From: Syntrophaceae bacterium UBA5619
GTDB lineage: Bacteria > Desulfobacterota > Syntrophia > Syntrophales > UBA5619
NCBI GenBank assembly: GCA_002424545.1
Contig: DIKL01000015.1
Span: 1 to 14,553 of the forward strand
Length of the DNA stretch: 14,553 bases
Reading direction: 5' to 3'
How positions within the stretch are numbered: the stretch's first letter is position 1; every line of letters starts with the position of its first letter. Shown here one piece after another: positions 1 to 7,960 of the stretch. The position numbers were made by a program, and so were the translations under genes. Below the pieces are notes generated by a model, which made no database searches, was not told where the DNA came from, and worked only from the letters and a program-made list of their open reading frames with translations.

Positions 1-715
1 TGATCGAGATCGATTTCAGGGAAAGTCGGAACAGGCGCTCGTTCTCCACGCCGAACCTTTTGTCCTCGTACTCTTCCATGCTGAATGCCTTGACGATTCT
101 TGTTCCGGAGATCGTTTCCTGAAGGAGCGAGGTGAGGCTTCCCAGCGTGACCTGCGTCCGGGTCGCGATCTGTCGCATCTTCTGGCCGAATTTGGCGATG
201 GGGTAGACGGCCAGCGGAAAAACGAACATCGCCACAATGGCCAATTGCCAATCGCGGTAGAAGATGACAAAAACGAGGCACAGCAGCGTGAAGGAGTCCT
301 TCAACAGCGCGGTGACCGCTTCCGAAACGGCGCCTTGGATGAATCCGACATCGTTGGTGATTCGGGACATGAGGGTTCCGGTCGGATTCTTGGTGAAGAA
401 GGCGAGGGACTGGAGCTGGATTTTTCGGTAGAGCTCCGCCCGCAGGTCGGCAACGATTCGCTGTCCGATGAAGTTCATCAGGATGGTTTGGAAGTAGCTG
501 CACGCACCCTTGAGCAGATAAATCCCGATCACGGCGAGCGGGATCAGTTTCAGCATGTCGGCGTTCCGCTTCAGAAAAATCTCGTCGAGGGTCGGCTTGA
601 CCAGAAAGGCGAGCGCCGAGGTCGTTGCGCCGACAACGAGCATGCAGACCATGGCGGCCAAAAATCTGGGCGTGTGCGGTTTTGCCAAATGGAGCAGTCT
701 TTTAAAAATGTCCAC
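1..715 (-). CDS. msbA: Lipid A export ABC transporter/permease MsbA, N-terminal part (cut by window edge)
   Basis: This is the first 238 codons of an ABC exporter of the MsbA type, which flips lipid A-core across the inner membrane using ATP. Visible residues cover most of the transmembrane domain: hydrophobic segments at about 18-40, 58-80, 137-156 and 157-175. Also present are the ABC-exporter motifs FFTKNPTGTLMSRITND (107-122), a coupling-helix region, and the later QETISGTRIVKAF stretch (199-211). The nucleotide-binding domain would lie to the left of position 1, so Walker motifs cannot be checked. The start is a GTG at 713-715, chosen because a GGAG ribosome site lies about 6 bases upstream and the protein begins MDIFKRLLHLAKPH, as MsbA proteins do. 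The gene starts 11 bases after the lpxB stop, which fits lipid A flipping rather than drug export. Another exporter specificity is possible but less likely in this context. Confidence 0.9.
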   Translation of the reverse strand, partial: MDIFKRLLHLAKPHTPRFLAAMVCMLVVGATTSALAFLVKPTLDEIFLKRNADMLKLIPLAVIGIYLLKGACSYFQTILMNFIGQRIVADLRAELYRKIQLQSLAFFTKNPTGTLMSRITNDVGFIQGAVSEAVTALLKDSFTLLCLVFVIFYRDWQLAIVAMFVFPLAVYPIAKFGQKMRQIATRTQVTLGSLTSLLQETISGTRIVKAFSMEEYEDKRFGVENERLFRLSLKSISI

Positions 716-726
716 CGGATTCTCCG

Positions 727-1860
727 TTACAACATGTCGCAGGCGATCCGCGCCGTCCGCTGCGACGCTCCGGACGTTCCCAATTTTCCCCGGATTTCGG
801 CGAGGGCGGCCCTCATCTCCCGCGCCTTTCCTCTTCGGGTGACGATTTCTCTCACCTCTGCCGCGATCCGCTCCGGGTTGGCCTCTGCCTGGATCAGTTC
901 GGGGACGAGGGTCCGGCCGGCGATAAGGTTCACCAGGCTGATGTGGTCCACAGAGATGAACCTCCGGCCGATGGCATAAGAAATACCGGAGACCTTATAG
1001 ATCACGACCATCGGGGTCTCCAGAAGCGCCGTCTCCAGCGTGGCGGTTCCCGAGGCGACCATCGCCGCGTCGGCGACGGCGATGACGTCGTAGATCTCAT
1101 CCGGAATGATGTTCACCCGGATGCGAAACGGCCGGAGGATGTCCCGGACGAAGGCGGGATCGAGCGTTCCGGCAATCGGCAAGACGAACTGGAGCGGAGA
1201 GATCTTCTCCGTCAGGATCCGGCAGGCCCGGAGCATTTCCGGCAGCAGCGCGGCCACCTCGTTCCGGCGGCTGCCGGGGAGAATGGCAATCGTGATTGCC
1301 TCTTCCCGCAGGCCGAAGCGCTTCAGCGCAGCCGGTCGCTCGTATTTTTTCCGCACCTCATCCAGAAGCGGATGGCCGACGAAGCTGACATCGACCCCGG
1401 CATCCCGGTAGAATTTTTCCTCGAACGGGAGGATGACCACCATCCGGTCCACGTTTTTCCGAATCGTTTCAATCCGGCCCTTTCGCCAGGCCCACACCTG
1501 GGGACTGATGTAGTAGAGGACCTTGACGCCGCATTTCCTGGCGGTGCGGGCCAGCGGAAGGTTGAAATCCGGGTAGTCGATCAGGATGACGAGATCGGGC
1601 GGGTCCTTTTTCAAAGAGATCTTCAGGCGACGCATGACCCTGAGAATCATCCCGAGCTTGAAGCCCACTTCCGTGAGTCCCACCACGGCCATGTCCGCGG
1701 CGTCGGCGAGGAGTTCAACCCCCGCTTCCTGCATCTGTTTGCCTCCCACGCCGGAGAAGCGGATGTCCGGATCGATTCGACGCATCTCCCGGACGAGATT
1801 TCCGCCGTGAAGGTCGCCGGAAGCCTCTCCGGCCACGATCATGACCCTTCGCGCGCTCAC
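727..1860 (-). CDS. lpxB: Lipid-A-disaccharide synthase LpxB
   Basis: LpxB is the GT-B glycosyltransferase (family GT19) that joins UDP-2,3-diacylglucosamine and lipid X (2,3-diacylglucosamine-1-phosphate) to give the tetra-acyl disaccharide-1-phosphate at the inner face of the inner membrane. The 377 residues are close to the 382 of the E. coli enzyme. Motifs seen are GEASGD (11-16), IDYPDFN (94-100, with Asp98 at the place of the essential E. coli Asp98), YYISPQVWAW (116-125), LPGSRRNEV (194-202) and the donor-site SGTATLE (270-276). The start is GTG at 1858-1860. It overlaps the stop of the upstream oxidoreductase as GTGA, a layout typical of translational coupling. msbA follows after 11 bases. 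The substrate-making enzymes LpxH or LpxI and LpxC are not in this window. Confidence 0.97.
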   Translation of the reverse strand: MSARRVMIVAGEASGDLHGGNLVREMRRIDPDIRFSGVGGKQMQEAGVELLADAADMAVVGLTEVGFKLGMILRVMRRLKISLKKDPPDLVILIDYPDFNLPLARTARKCGVKVLYYISPQVWAWRKGRIETIRKNVDRMVVILPFEEKFYRDAGVDVSFVGHPLLDEVRKKYERPAALKRFGLREEAITIAILPGSRRNEVAALLPEMLRACRILTEKISPLQFVLPIAGTLDPAFVRDILRPFRIRVNIIPDEIYDVIAVADAAMVASGTATLETALLETPMVVIYKVSGISYAIGRRFISVDHISLVNLIAGRTLVPELIQAEANPERIAAEVREIVTRRGKAREMRAALAEIRGKLGTSGASQRTARIACDML

Positions 1861-2861
1861 GGCTGACTCCGAGCTTTTCCGGTCGTCCCGTGCAAAGACG
1901 TGGTGGTGAGGAAAGGCGCCCGTTCCCGGTTTCGAACGATCGCTTCGTTGATCCGCAGGGCCAGTTCCAGCGCATCCCGCCCGTCCCGCCCAGGAACCGG
2001 CGGGGGCGTCCGGTCGGCCACGGCCCGGACAAAGGAGCGGATCTCCTCCTCGAGCGGATCCACCGCTTTGACCTCGACGGGATTCTCCGCAATCTCGATC
2101 TGCCCGCCGGCGCCGTTTCGCCGGTTCAGTGATACGAGTTTCCGTTTGTTGAAATCCACCGCGTGATACCCGTCGACGCCGAAGAATCGGATCTTCTGCA
2201 TGATCTTTCCCGTGACCCGGCTCGCGGTGATGTTCGCCACACAGCCGCCGGTAAAGGTCAGGCGGGCATTGGCGATGTCCACTTTGTCCGAGAGAACCGA
2301 AACCCCGACGGCGTCCACGGTCTCCACCGGAGATTTGACAAAATGGAGAATGATGTCCAGGTCATGGACCATCAGATCGAGAATGACGTCCACGTCCGTC
2401 CCGCGTTCGAAAAAGGGGTGGAGGCGGTGCGACTCGATGAAAAGGGGCCTCCCCATCACCGACCGGAGGGCCGTGACGGCCGGGTTGAATCGTTCGACAA
2501 AGCCGATCTGGAAGACCAGACTTTTGGCTTCGGCCAATGCGATCAGTTCATTCGCCTCGGCAAGCGTCGTGGCGATCGGTTTTTCCAGCAGGACATCAAT
2601 CCCCGCTCCCAGAAAGATCGCGGCAACCTCATGGTGAGCGCCGGTCGGCACGGCGATCGAGACGGCGTCGACCTTTCCCAGAAGCGCGCGGCAGTCCGTC
2701 AGGACCTCACAGTGACAACCGGCGGCGGCCTTCCGGGCGTTCTCTTCCACGAGGTCGGCGACGCCGACCAGCACGCATCCCGGTATTTTCAGGTATTTCT
2801 GGATGTGGTAGCTGCCCAGATGGCCGGTTCCCACCACCCCGATTCTGATCTTGTCCATCAT
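1857..2861 (-). CDS. Gfo/Idh/MocA-family NAD(P)-dependent oxidoreductase in the lipid A operon (GnnA-like candidate)
   Basis: This 334-residue protein has the two-domain plan of the Gfo/Idh/MocA family, which oxidises or reduces a sugar hydroxyl with NAD(P). The N-terminal Rossmann fold shows GVVGTGHLGSYH (8-19), then the family hallmark EKPIA (93-97, with the active-site Lys95) and IGFVERFNP (119-127). The C-terminal half carries DLMVHDLDI (162-170), matching the family's catalytic Asp-x-x-x-His pattern. It starts 11 bases after lpxA with a weak ribosome site and an ATGATG doublet, so either ATG may be used. It overlaps lpxB by GTGA. Known precedent: GnnA of Acidithiobacillus, in this family, oxidises C3 of UDP-GlcNAc; the aminotransferase GnnB then makes the 3-amino sugar that LpxA acylates by amide linkage. 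A role on UDP-GlcNAc or a lipid A precursor is inferred from position only, and no GnnB-like gene is in the window. Family assignment is firm; substrate is unknown. Confidence 0.9.
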   Translation of the reverse strand: MMDKIRIGVVGTGHLGSYHIQKYLKIPGCVLVGVADLVEENARKAAAGCHCEVLTDCRALLGKVDAVSIAVPTGAHHEVAAIFLGAGIDVLLEKPIATTLAEANELIALAEAKSLVFQIGFVERFNPAVTALRSVMGRPLFIESHRLHPFFERGTDVDVILDLMVHDLDIILHFVKSPVETVDAVGVSVLSDKVDIANARLTFTGGCVANITASRVTGKIMQKIRFFGVDGYHAVDFNKRKLVSLNRRNGAGGQIEIAENPVEVKAVDPLEEEIRSFVRAVADRTPPPVPGRDGRDALELALRINEAIVRNRERAPFLTTTSLHGTTGKARSQP

Positions 2862-2872
2862 TGCTCAATGTC

Positions 2873-3646
2873 TTATCGACAGATTCCCCTTTCCGATTTT
2901 CGGATGAAATCGAGGAACTGCCGGACCTCGGGCAGATCTTCCACATCCTCTTCGACCTTTCGCACGGCGGCGGCGAGCAGCAACGAGGAACGAAAAATGA
3001 TCCGGTAGGCCTCTTTGAGAGACGCGATCGTTTCCTCGGCAAATCCCCGGCGCGTCAGGCCGATGATGTTCAGACCGAAGAGCTTGGCGAAGTTGCCGGA
3101 GGCCATCACGAAAGGTGGGATGTCCTTGGTCACCGCCGAGCAGCCGCCGATGATGCAGTGGGCGCCGATCCTGGTGAATTGGTGGATCCCCGTCAGCCCG
3201 CCGATGATCGCGTGGTCTTCCACATGGATGTGGCCGGCGAGATTCGCCGCATTCGCCATGACGATATGGTTTCCCAGTTTACAGTTGTGGGCGACATGAC
3301 AGTAGGCCATCAGCAGGTTGTGGTCGCCGATCATCGTAACGCCGATGTCATGGATCGTGGCCCGGCTGATCGTGACGTATTCCCGAATCGTGTTGCCGTT
3401 GCCGATGACGACTCGCGTCGGCTCTCCACGATATTTCAGATCCTGGGGATCGCCGCCGATGGAGGCGAACTGGGCGATTCGGTTTTCTTCGCCGATATCC
3501 GCACGGTTCTCGATGACCACATGGGGGCCGATATGGGTGTTCTTGCCGATATGTACGTCGGGGCCGATGATACTGTACGGTCCGACCTCAACCCCTTCCG
3601 CAAGCGCAGCGTCGGGGGAGATGATCGCCGTGGGGTGAATCTTCAT
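2873..3646 (-). CDS. lpxA: UDP-N-acetylglucosamine acyltransferase LpxA
   Basis: LpxA starts lipid A synthesis by moving an (R)-3-hydroxyacyl group from acyl carrier protein to position 3 of UDP-GlcNAc in the cytoplasm; it is a left-handed beta-helix trimer. The 257 residues (262 in E. coli) show hexapeptide repeats from residue 4 on, the internal motif [20 protein letters not shown] (57-76), the catalytic histidine in CHVAHNC (His120), GIHQF (His155), [10 protein letters not shown] and a helical C-terminal end. Gly168 aligns with E. coli Gly173, the hydrocarbon-ruler residue that allows long (C14) hydroxyacyl chains. The Ile in NIIGL stands where E. coli has Glu200. The frame is open further upstream, but ATG at 3644-3646 was chosen because it gives the normal family start (MKIHPTAII), follows an AAGGA site, and overlaps the lpxD stop as ATGA. 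Confidence 0.97.
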   Translation of the reverse strand: MKIHPTAIISPDAALAEGVEVGPYSIIGPDVHIGKNTHIGPHVVIENRADIGEENRIAQFASIGGDPQDLKYRGEPTRVVIGNGNTIREYVTISRATIHDIGVTMIGDHNLLMAYCHVAHNCKLGNHIVMANAANLAGHIHVEDHAIIGGLTGIHQFTRIGAHCIIGGCSAVTKDIPPFVMASGNFAKLFGLNIIGLTRRGFAEETIASLKEAYRIIFRSSLLLAAAVRKVEEDVEDLPEVRQFLDFIRKSERGICR

Positions 3647-4683
3647 GGATGTTCCTTTTCTATGATTTTCTCTAGGGCCGCAACCCGCCGTTGCAAATCG
3701 GCAAGGTTTCCGCGCATCTCCGGGAGTTTCGGCAGGCACGCCTCCATCTTCAGCCACTCCCGGTGCGGCATATGGGGAGATCCGGCGACGATTTGGCCCG
3801 CAGGCACATCCTTGTGAACGCCGGCCTGGGCGGCCGCCATGGCGCCGTTCCCGATCCGGATGTGGCCGACGATCCCGACCTGGCCGCCGACAACAACCCC
3901 TTGGCCCAGTTGCGCGCTGCCGGAAATTCCGACCTGGGCGACGATCACGGAATACTCCCCGATTTCCACATTGTGGGCGATCTGAACGAGGTTGTCGATC
4001 TTCACCCCTTTTCGGATCCAGGTCCGTCCGAGGGTGCCGCGATCGATGGTGGTATTCGCGCCGATTTCGACGTCGTCATCGATCTGGACGTAGCCGACCT
4101 GGGGAATCTTCTCATTTTCCCGTCCCGGCAGCGCAAACCCGAAACCATCGCTGCCGACGACGACGCCGGCATGCAGAACAACCCGCCGGCCGATCAGACA
4201 CCTCCGGTAAACGGTGACGGCCGGGTAGAGGATCGAGGAGTCGCCGACCACGGCATTCCTGCCGATAAAAACCCCCGGATAGAGTACGACTTTTTTCCCG
4301 ACCCGCGCGCCGCGGCATACATGGACGCCGGGATAGACAACCGCCTCCGGTGAAACGTCGGCGCCCGCTTCGATGGTTGCCTCCGGACTGATTCCCGCGG
4401 TTTCCTCCTCCTCGGGATGAAACAAGACAAGCAATCGACCCAGCGCAAGGTAGGGATCGTCGACGAACAGCAGGTTTTTCCCCGCACAGACGGTCCCCGG
4501 GGCGACGAGGATGGCGCTCGCGCCCGTGGAGTCCAGCCTTTTTCGGTATTTCGGGTTGCTCACGAAAGTGAGGTCCCCGGGGCCGGCCTCGTCGATCGAC
4601 CGAATCCGTTCGATGATGACCCCGTCGTCGCCGCTGACGCTGCCTTTGAGAAATGAAGCGATCTCGTGTAATGTTTTCTTCAA
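3643..4683 (-). CDS. lpxD: UDP-3-O-(3-hydroxyacyl)glucosamine N-acyltransferase LpxD
   Basis: LpxD catalyses the third step of lipid A synthesis, adding an (R)-3-hydroxyacyl chain from acyl carrier protein to the 2-amino group of UDP-3-O-acylglucosamine. The 346 residues (341 in E. coli) comprise the N-terminal uridine-binding domain (about 1-95), a left-handed beta-helix of hexapeptide repeats (about 97-305) with VGSDGFGFA (176-184) and [14 protein letters not shown] (229-242, catalytic His237), and a C-terminal helix ending in a heptad-like stretch. The start is a TTG at 4681-4683. No ATG or GTG lies in frame nearby upstream, and [12 protein letters not shown] is the normal LpxD beginning; the ribosome site is poor (GGAAAAACGG). 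skp ends 19 bases upstream and lpxA overlaps the stop by 4 bases. The fabZ gene that often separates lpxD from lpxA is absent. Confidence 0.96.
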   Translation of the reverse strand: MKKTLHEIASFLKGSVSGDDGVIIERIRSIDEAGPGDLTFVSNPKYRKRLDSTGASAILVAPGTVCAGKNLLFVDDPYLALGRLLVLFHPEEEETAGISPEATIEAGADVSPEAVVYPGVHVCRGARVGKKVVLYPGVFIGRNAVVGDSSILYPAVTVYRRCLIGRRVVLHAGVVVGSDGFGFALPGRENEKIPQVGYVQIDDDVEIGANTTIDRGTLGRTWIRKGVKIDNLVQIAHNVEIGEYSVIVAQVGISGSAQLGQGVVVGGQVGIVGHIRIGNGAMAAAQAGVHKDVPAGQIVAGSPHMPHREWLKMEACLPKLPEMRGNLADLQRRVAALEKIIEKEHP

Positions 4684-4702
4684 TGCCGTTTTTCCGTTGC
4701 GA

Positions 4703-5236
4703 CTACTTTTTGGGCTTGTATGTCTTGTTGAATTCTTCGATCACCCGTTTTGTCAGATCGTTCTCCTTCGCGAAATAGGCGATGGGGAAGACATTGATGT
4801 CCACGATCATCGTGTATTTCTCTTTATCGCCGATCGCCTGGATGATTTTCAGAATTTCGGGGATCATCTTCTTCTGGAGATCCTGCTCCTTGATCTGGAG
4901 CTCCTCGTTGGAATCCTTGAGCAGGGTTTGAAAGTCCCGCACTTTCTTCTGAAAGGCGAGTTCCTTTTCCTTAAACACGTCTTCCTTGAGGAGTGGTTTC
5001 TGCTTTTTGAGCTCATCCTCGAGTTTCTTGAGCTCGGCTTGCTTTTCATCCAGGACCGCCTTATCCTTCTCAAAGGCTTTTTTGAAATCCTCGGCCGCTT
5101 TTTTGCCGGCGTTGGAGGTGAGCATGACCTCTCGAACATCCACGAACCCCGTCTTCTCGGCCGCAACGGCGGGAGAGACCGCGAATGCGAGCGCCAATAG
5201 CGCAATGCCTGTAATGATCCATCCCAATCTTTTCAT
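4703..5236 (-). CDS. skp: Periplasmic chaperone Skp/OmpH family
   Basis: Skp (OmpH) is a trimeric, jellyfish-shaped periplasmic chaperone that holds unfolded outer-membrane proteins on their way to the BAM complex. The 177-residue product has a Sec signal peptide ([20 protein letters not shown]..., probable cut after AVAA at about residue 26). A short beta strand FVDVREVM follows, then a long, charged, Lys/Glu-rich coiled-coil region (about 45-130) with heptad-like spacing, and a C-terminal strand containing [15 protein letters not shown]. This matches the family's size (161 in E. coli) and plan. The ATG is preceded by AGGGGA at a suitable distance. It lies 63 bases after bamA and 19 bases before lpxD, the standard bamA-skp-lpxD order. 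Confidence 0.95.
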   Translation of the reverse strand: MKRLGWIITGIALLALAFAVSPAVAAEKTGFVDVREVMLTSNAGKKAAEDFKKAFEKDKAVLDEKQAELKKLEDELKKQKPLLKEDVFKEKELAFQKKVRDFQTLLKDSNEELQIKEQDLQKKMIPEILKIIQAIGDKEKYTMIVDINVFPIAYFAKENDLTKRVIEEFNKTYKPKK

Positions 5237-5299
5237 GAAACATTTCCCCTTTCCTGGTTCAAATATGGTTCGGAAGACAACCTCGGTGCTCCGGTTTTT

Positions 5300-7960
5300 C
5301 TACATGAACATTCCGATTGTGAATTCCCACCGGCTGGGGGATTCATCCTCCTTTTTGTCAAGAACATAGCCCCACTCCAGGCGCAGCGGACCGATCGGCG
5401 AATACCAGCGGATGCCGACGCCCGCCGTTCTCCGCATATCCCCGAGGTGGTAGCCGCTTTCCCATGAATTTCCGGTATCGAAGAAGACAACCCCTTTCAT
5501 TCCCGCGTTTTTGATCAGCGGGAAGATAAAATCGATATTGAAATTCAACATCGTCAACCCCCCGATCACGTCCCCCGTCGCGGGATCCTTCGGCCCCACC
5601 TCCCGGAGACCTCGCAGGGAGTTGATTCCTCCAAGATAGTACCTTTCAAAGATCGGCACCTCTTTTCCCTCATTGGGTTGTATGTAGCCTATCCGTCCCC
5701 GGGCGCCGATGACCGTGTCCAACGGAAGCGGGAAAAACCAGGAGGTGCTGGCGCCGTAACGGGTGTAACTGGCATCGCCCATGAGGGGGCCGCCGGTGTA
5801 TTCCACGGAGGCGCTGTTCTTCGACCCGCCGGACGGGAATATCGGATCGTCCGTCGAATCTCGTGTCACGGTCAGGGTGACACCGCTGCTCGTCATCTCT
5901 CCCGCCTGTTTTTTGATGTAATAAGAGGCCGTATCCAGAATGTCCCTGACATCGTTGAGCGCCAGACGGTATCCGACATATCCGGTCACATACGGTCGCC
6001 ATAGGGGATAACCCAGGGTGGCGCTGAATCCCTTGGTATCGAGGTTGTAAGAATCGTATTCCCGGTAGAAGTTCCAGAGGTCGAATTTGCTCCAGAGCGG
6101 AATGTCGAACAGCCAGGGTTCGACGAAGGACAAGTCGTAGAGCGTTGAGCTACCTCCGACGCTTGCCTTGAGGCTCAGGATCTGGCCCCGTCCGAAGAGG
6201 TTCTGTTCGGCGACCTGGGCCGTAACAATCGCATGGTCGAGGGCGCTGTATCCTGCGCCGACGCTGAACATCCCGGTCGGTTTCTCCTTGACGCGGATGT
6301 TGATGTCCGTCAGGTTCTCGACGGGACCCTTCTCGCTCTGGAAATCGATTTCCTCGAAATAGCGCAGTTGGTTCAGGGCCATGTAGCTGTTCTTCAGCTT
6401 GGTCCGGCTGTAGAGATCCCCCTCGACCACGGAGAGTTTCCGACGGATGACCTTGTCTCTCGTCTTGGTGTTGCCGGTGATGTTGATCCGGTTGAAATAG
6501 ACGAGATTCGCCTTGTTGATGACGTAGGTCACATCGACGGTTTGTGTTTTCTCCTGCGGTTCGGTGCGCGGGACAACGTCGGCGCCGGCATAACCCTCGT
6601 CGTTGCACGCCTGCGTCAGGGCATCGATGTCCTTCATGATGGCTTCCCGGTCGTAGAAATCCCTCTTCCTGATCTGAAGCTTTGCCAGGAGCTCCGCACG
6701 CGGGGTTTTGATCTCATCCCCGGTGATCTCGACCTTGCCGACGCGAAACTGTCTTCCCTCCGAGACGGGGATTTTAACGCGTATTCCGTCGCGGTCGTAC
6801 GTGATGATCGGCTCGCCGATCTGCGCGTTGATGAAACCGTTGTTCATGTAGAAGGCGTTGAGTTTTCCCACATCCTGCTTCAACTGTTCCTTCTTAAGAA
6901 GGCCGGAATCCGTGAAGAAGTGGAAGATGCCCCATTCATTCGTGGTCATCATGTTCTTCAGCTCCCTCGTGGTGAAGGTCCGGTTGCCCTCGAAGCTGAT
7001 GTCCCGGATAAAGAGCTTCTCGTTTTCGACGATGACCACGACGATTTGAACGTCCCGTTCGCCGGGCTTCTCGATCGCATAGCGGATCTCGGCGTTGTAG
7101 TAGCCTTTGCCGTCATAGAGGGCCTTGATCTTTTCCATGTCGGCTTTTAGCTTTTCGGGGTTCACGGTCTGCCGGTTACGGACGCTCATGACGCCTTCGA
7201 TGTCGTCCTTTTTTAACGCCTTGTTTCCCTGAATGCGGATCTCCGTGATCATCGGTTTCTCTACGACGACAAAAACGATCGCCTTCCCTTCCGGAACGTC
7301 CGCCACTTCCGCGGTGACATCATCGAAATAGCCCATTTTATAGACGGCTTTGATGTCGTCGGAAAGATCCGCGTCGGAAAAGATTTTTCCGGAGGCGCTC
7401 TTGAGGACCTGCTGGATGGCGCTGGCCTCGATCTTCCGGTTGCCCTTGAACTCGACACGGGCAATCCGCTCATCGGAGGCGATGCGGGCCAGGATCTCCG
7501 TCCGGAGTTGGGCCAGAATGGCGCCCAGATTTTCCCGGCCGCGGCCCTGGACAAAAACCCCCGGCAGAGCCTTTCTTTCGCGGAGATCGATCAATCGGGC
7601 ATCCACGCTGATCCGGTCCCCGAATTCGGAAACGCTTCCCGAAACGACATAGAGGGCGCCGGCTTTTTCCCCGACCGCGATCAGCAGGGCATCGTTGAGA
7701 GGTTTTCCCTTGATGCCGGCCGTGACCTCTTCCCGAGGAACCAATCGGATGGTTTTGGATTTCAGCAGTTCCGCAGTGACTCCCCGATAGATGGTTTCCT
7801 GAAGACCGGCGGCTTTTCCCGGGGAGGTGCTGTGGACATCAAATGGAAAGACGGCGACCTTCTTGATGTTATCCGCGGATGTTCCCGGCGTCGGTCCGAG
7901 GAAAATCATGATCCATAACGCCGTGACGAATGAAATAAGCCATTTTTTATTCACGGTCAT
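5300..7960 (-). CDS. bamA: Outer-membrane protein assembly factor BamA with an extra N-terminal domain
   Basis: BamA is the Omp85-family insertase that folds beta-barrel proteins into the outer membrane. The 886-residue product exceeds E. coli BamA (810). In order: signal peptide (1-29); an extra alpha/beta domain at about 31-162 resembling CsgG/FlgO/TolB-N folds (VAVFPFDVH ... GALYVVSGSV ... ISVDARLIDL); five POTRA repeats at roughly 166-235, 237-314, 317-402, 405-484 and 487-560; and a C-terminal barrel (563-886) with the Omp85 signature LRGLREVG (782-789). The protein ends in FTIGMFM: Phe885 is followed by Met886, while most barrels end in an aromatic residue. The ATG at 7958-7960 overlaps lolD by 14 bases with an AAGGA only 3 bases away. 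A GTG two codons later, with better spacing, is an alternative start and would give MNKKWLISFV. No BAM lipoproteins (BamB-E) are in the window. Confidence 0.97.
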   Translation of the reverse strand: MTVNKKWLISFVTALWIMIFLGPTPGTSADNIKKVAVFPFDVHSTSPGKAAGLQETIYRGVTAELLKSKTIRLVPREEVTAGIKGKPLNDALLIAVGEKAGALYVVSGSVSEFGDRISVDARLIDLRERKALPGVFVQGRGRENLGAILAQLRTEILARIASDERIARVEFKGNRKIEASAIQQVLKSASGKIFSDADLSDDIKAVYKMGYFDDVTAEVADVPEGKAIVFVVVEKPMITEIRIQGNKALKKDDIEGVMSVRNRQTVNPEKLKADMEKIKALYDGKGYYNAEIRYAIEKPGERDVQIVVVIVENEKLFIRDISFEGNRTFTTRELKNMMTTNEWGIFHFFTDSGLLKKEQLKQDVGKLNAFYMNNGFINAQIGEPIITYDRDGIRVKIPVSEGRQFRVGKVEITGDEIKTPRAELLAKLQIRKRDFYDREAIMKDIDALTQACNDEGYAGADVVPRTEPQEKTQTVDVTYVINKANLVYFNRINITGNTKTRDKVIRRKLSVVEGDLYSRTKLKNSYMALNQLRYFEEIDFQSEKGPVENLTDINIRVKEKPTGMFSVGAGYSALDHAIVTAQVAEQNLFGRGQILSLKASVGGSSTLYDLSFVEPWLFDIPLWSKFDLWNFYREYDSYNLDTKGFSATLGYPLWRPYVTGYVGYRLALNDVRDILDTASYYIKKQAGEMTSSGVTLTVTRDSTDDPIFPSGGSKNSASVEYTGGPLMGDASYTRYGASTSWFFPLPLDTVIGARGRIGYIQPNEGKEVPIFERYYLGGINSLRGLREVGPKDPATGDVIGGLTMLNFNIDFIFPLIKNAGMKGVVFFDTGNSWESGYHLGDMRRTAGVGIRWYSPIGPLRLEWGYVLDKKEDESPSRWEFTIGMFM

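Noticed and set aside
943-1866. Plus-strand open frame (307 codons) opposite lpxB
   Set aside because: Antisense to lpxB with all motifs intact; its composition, rich in Asp, Arg, His and Gly, is that of a shadow frame.
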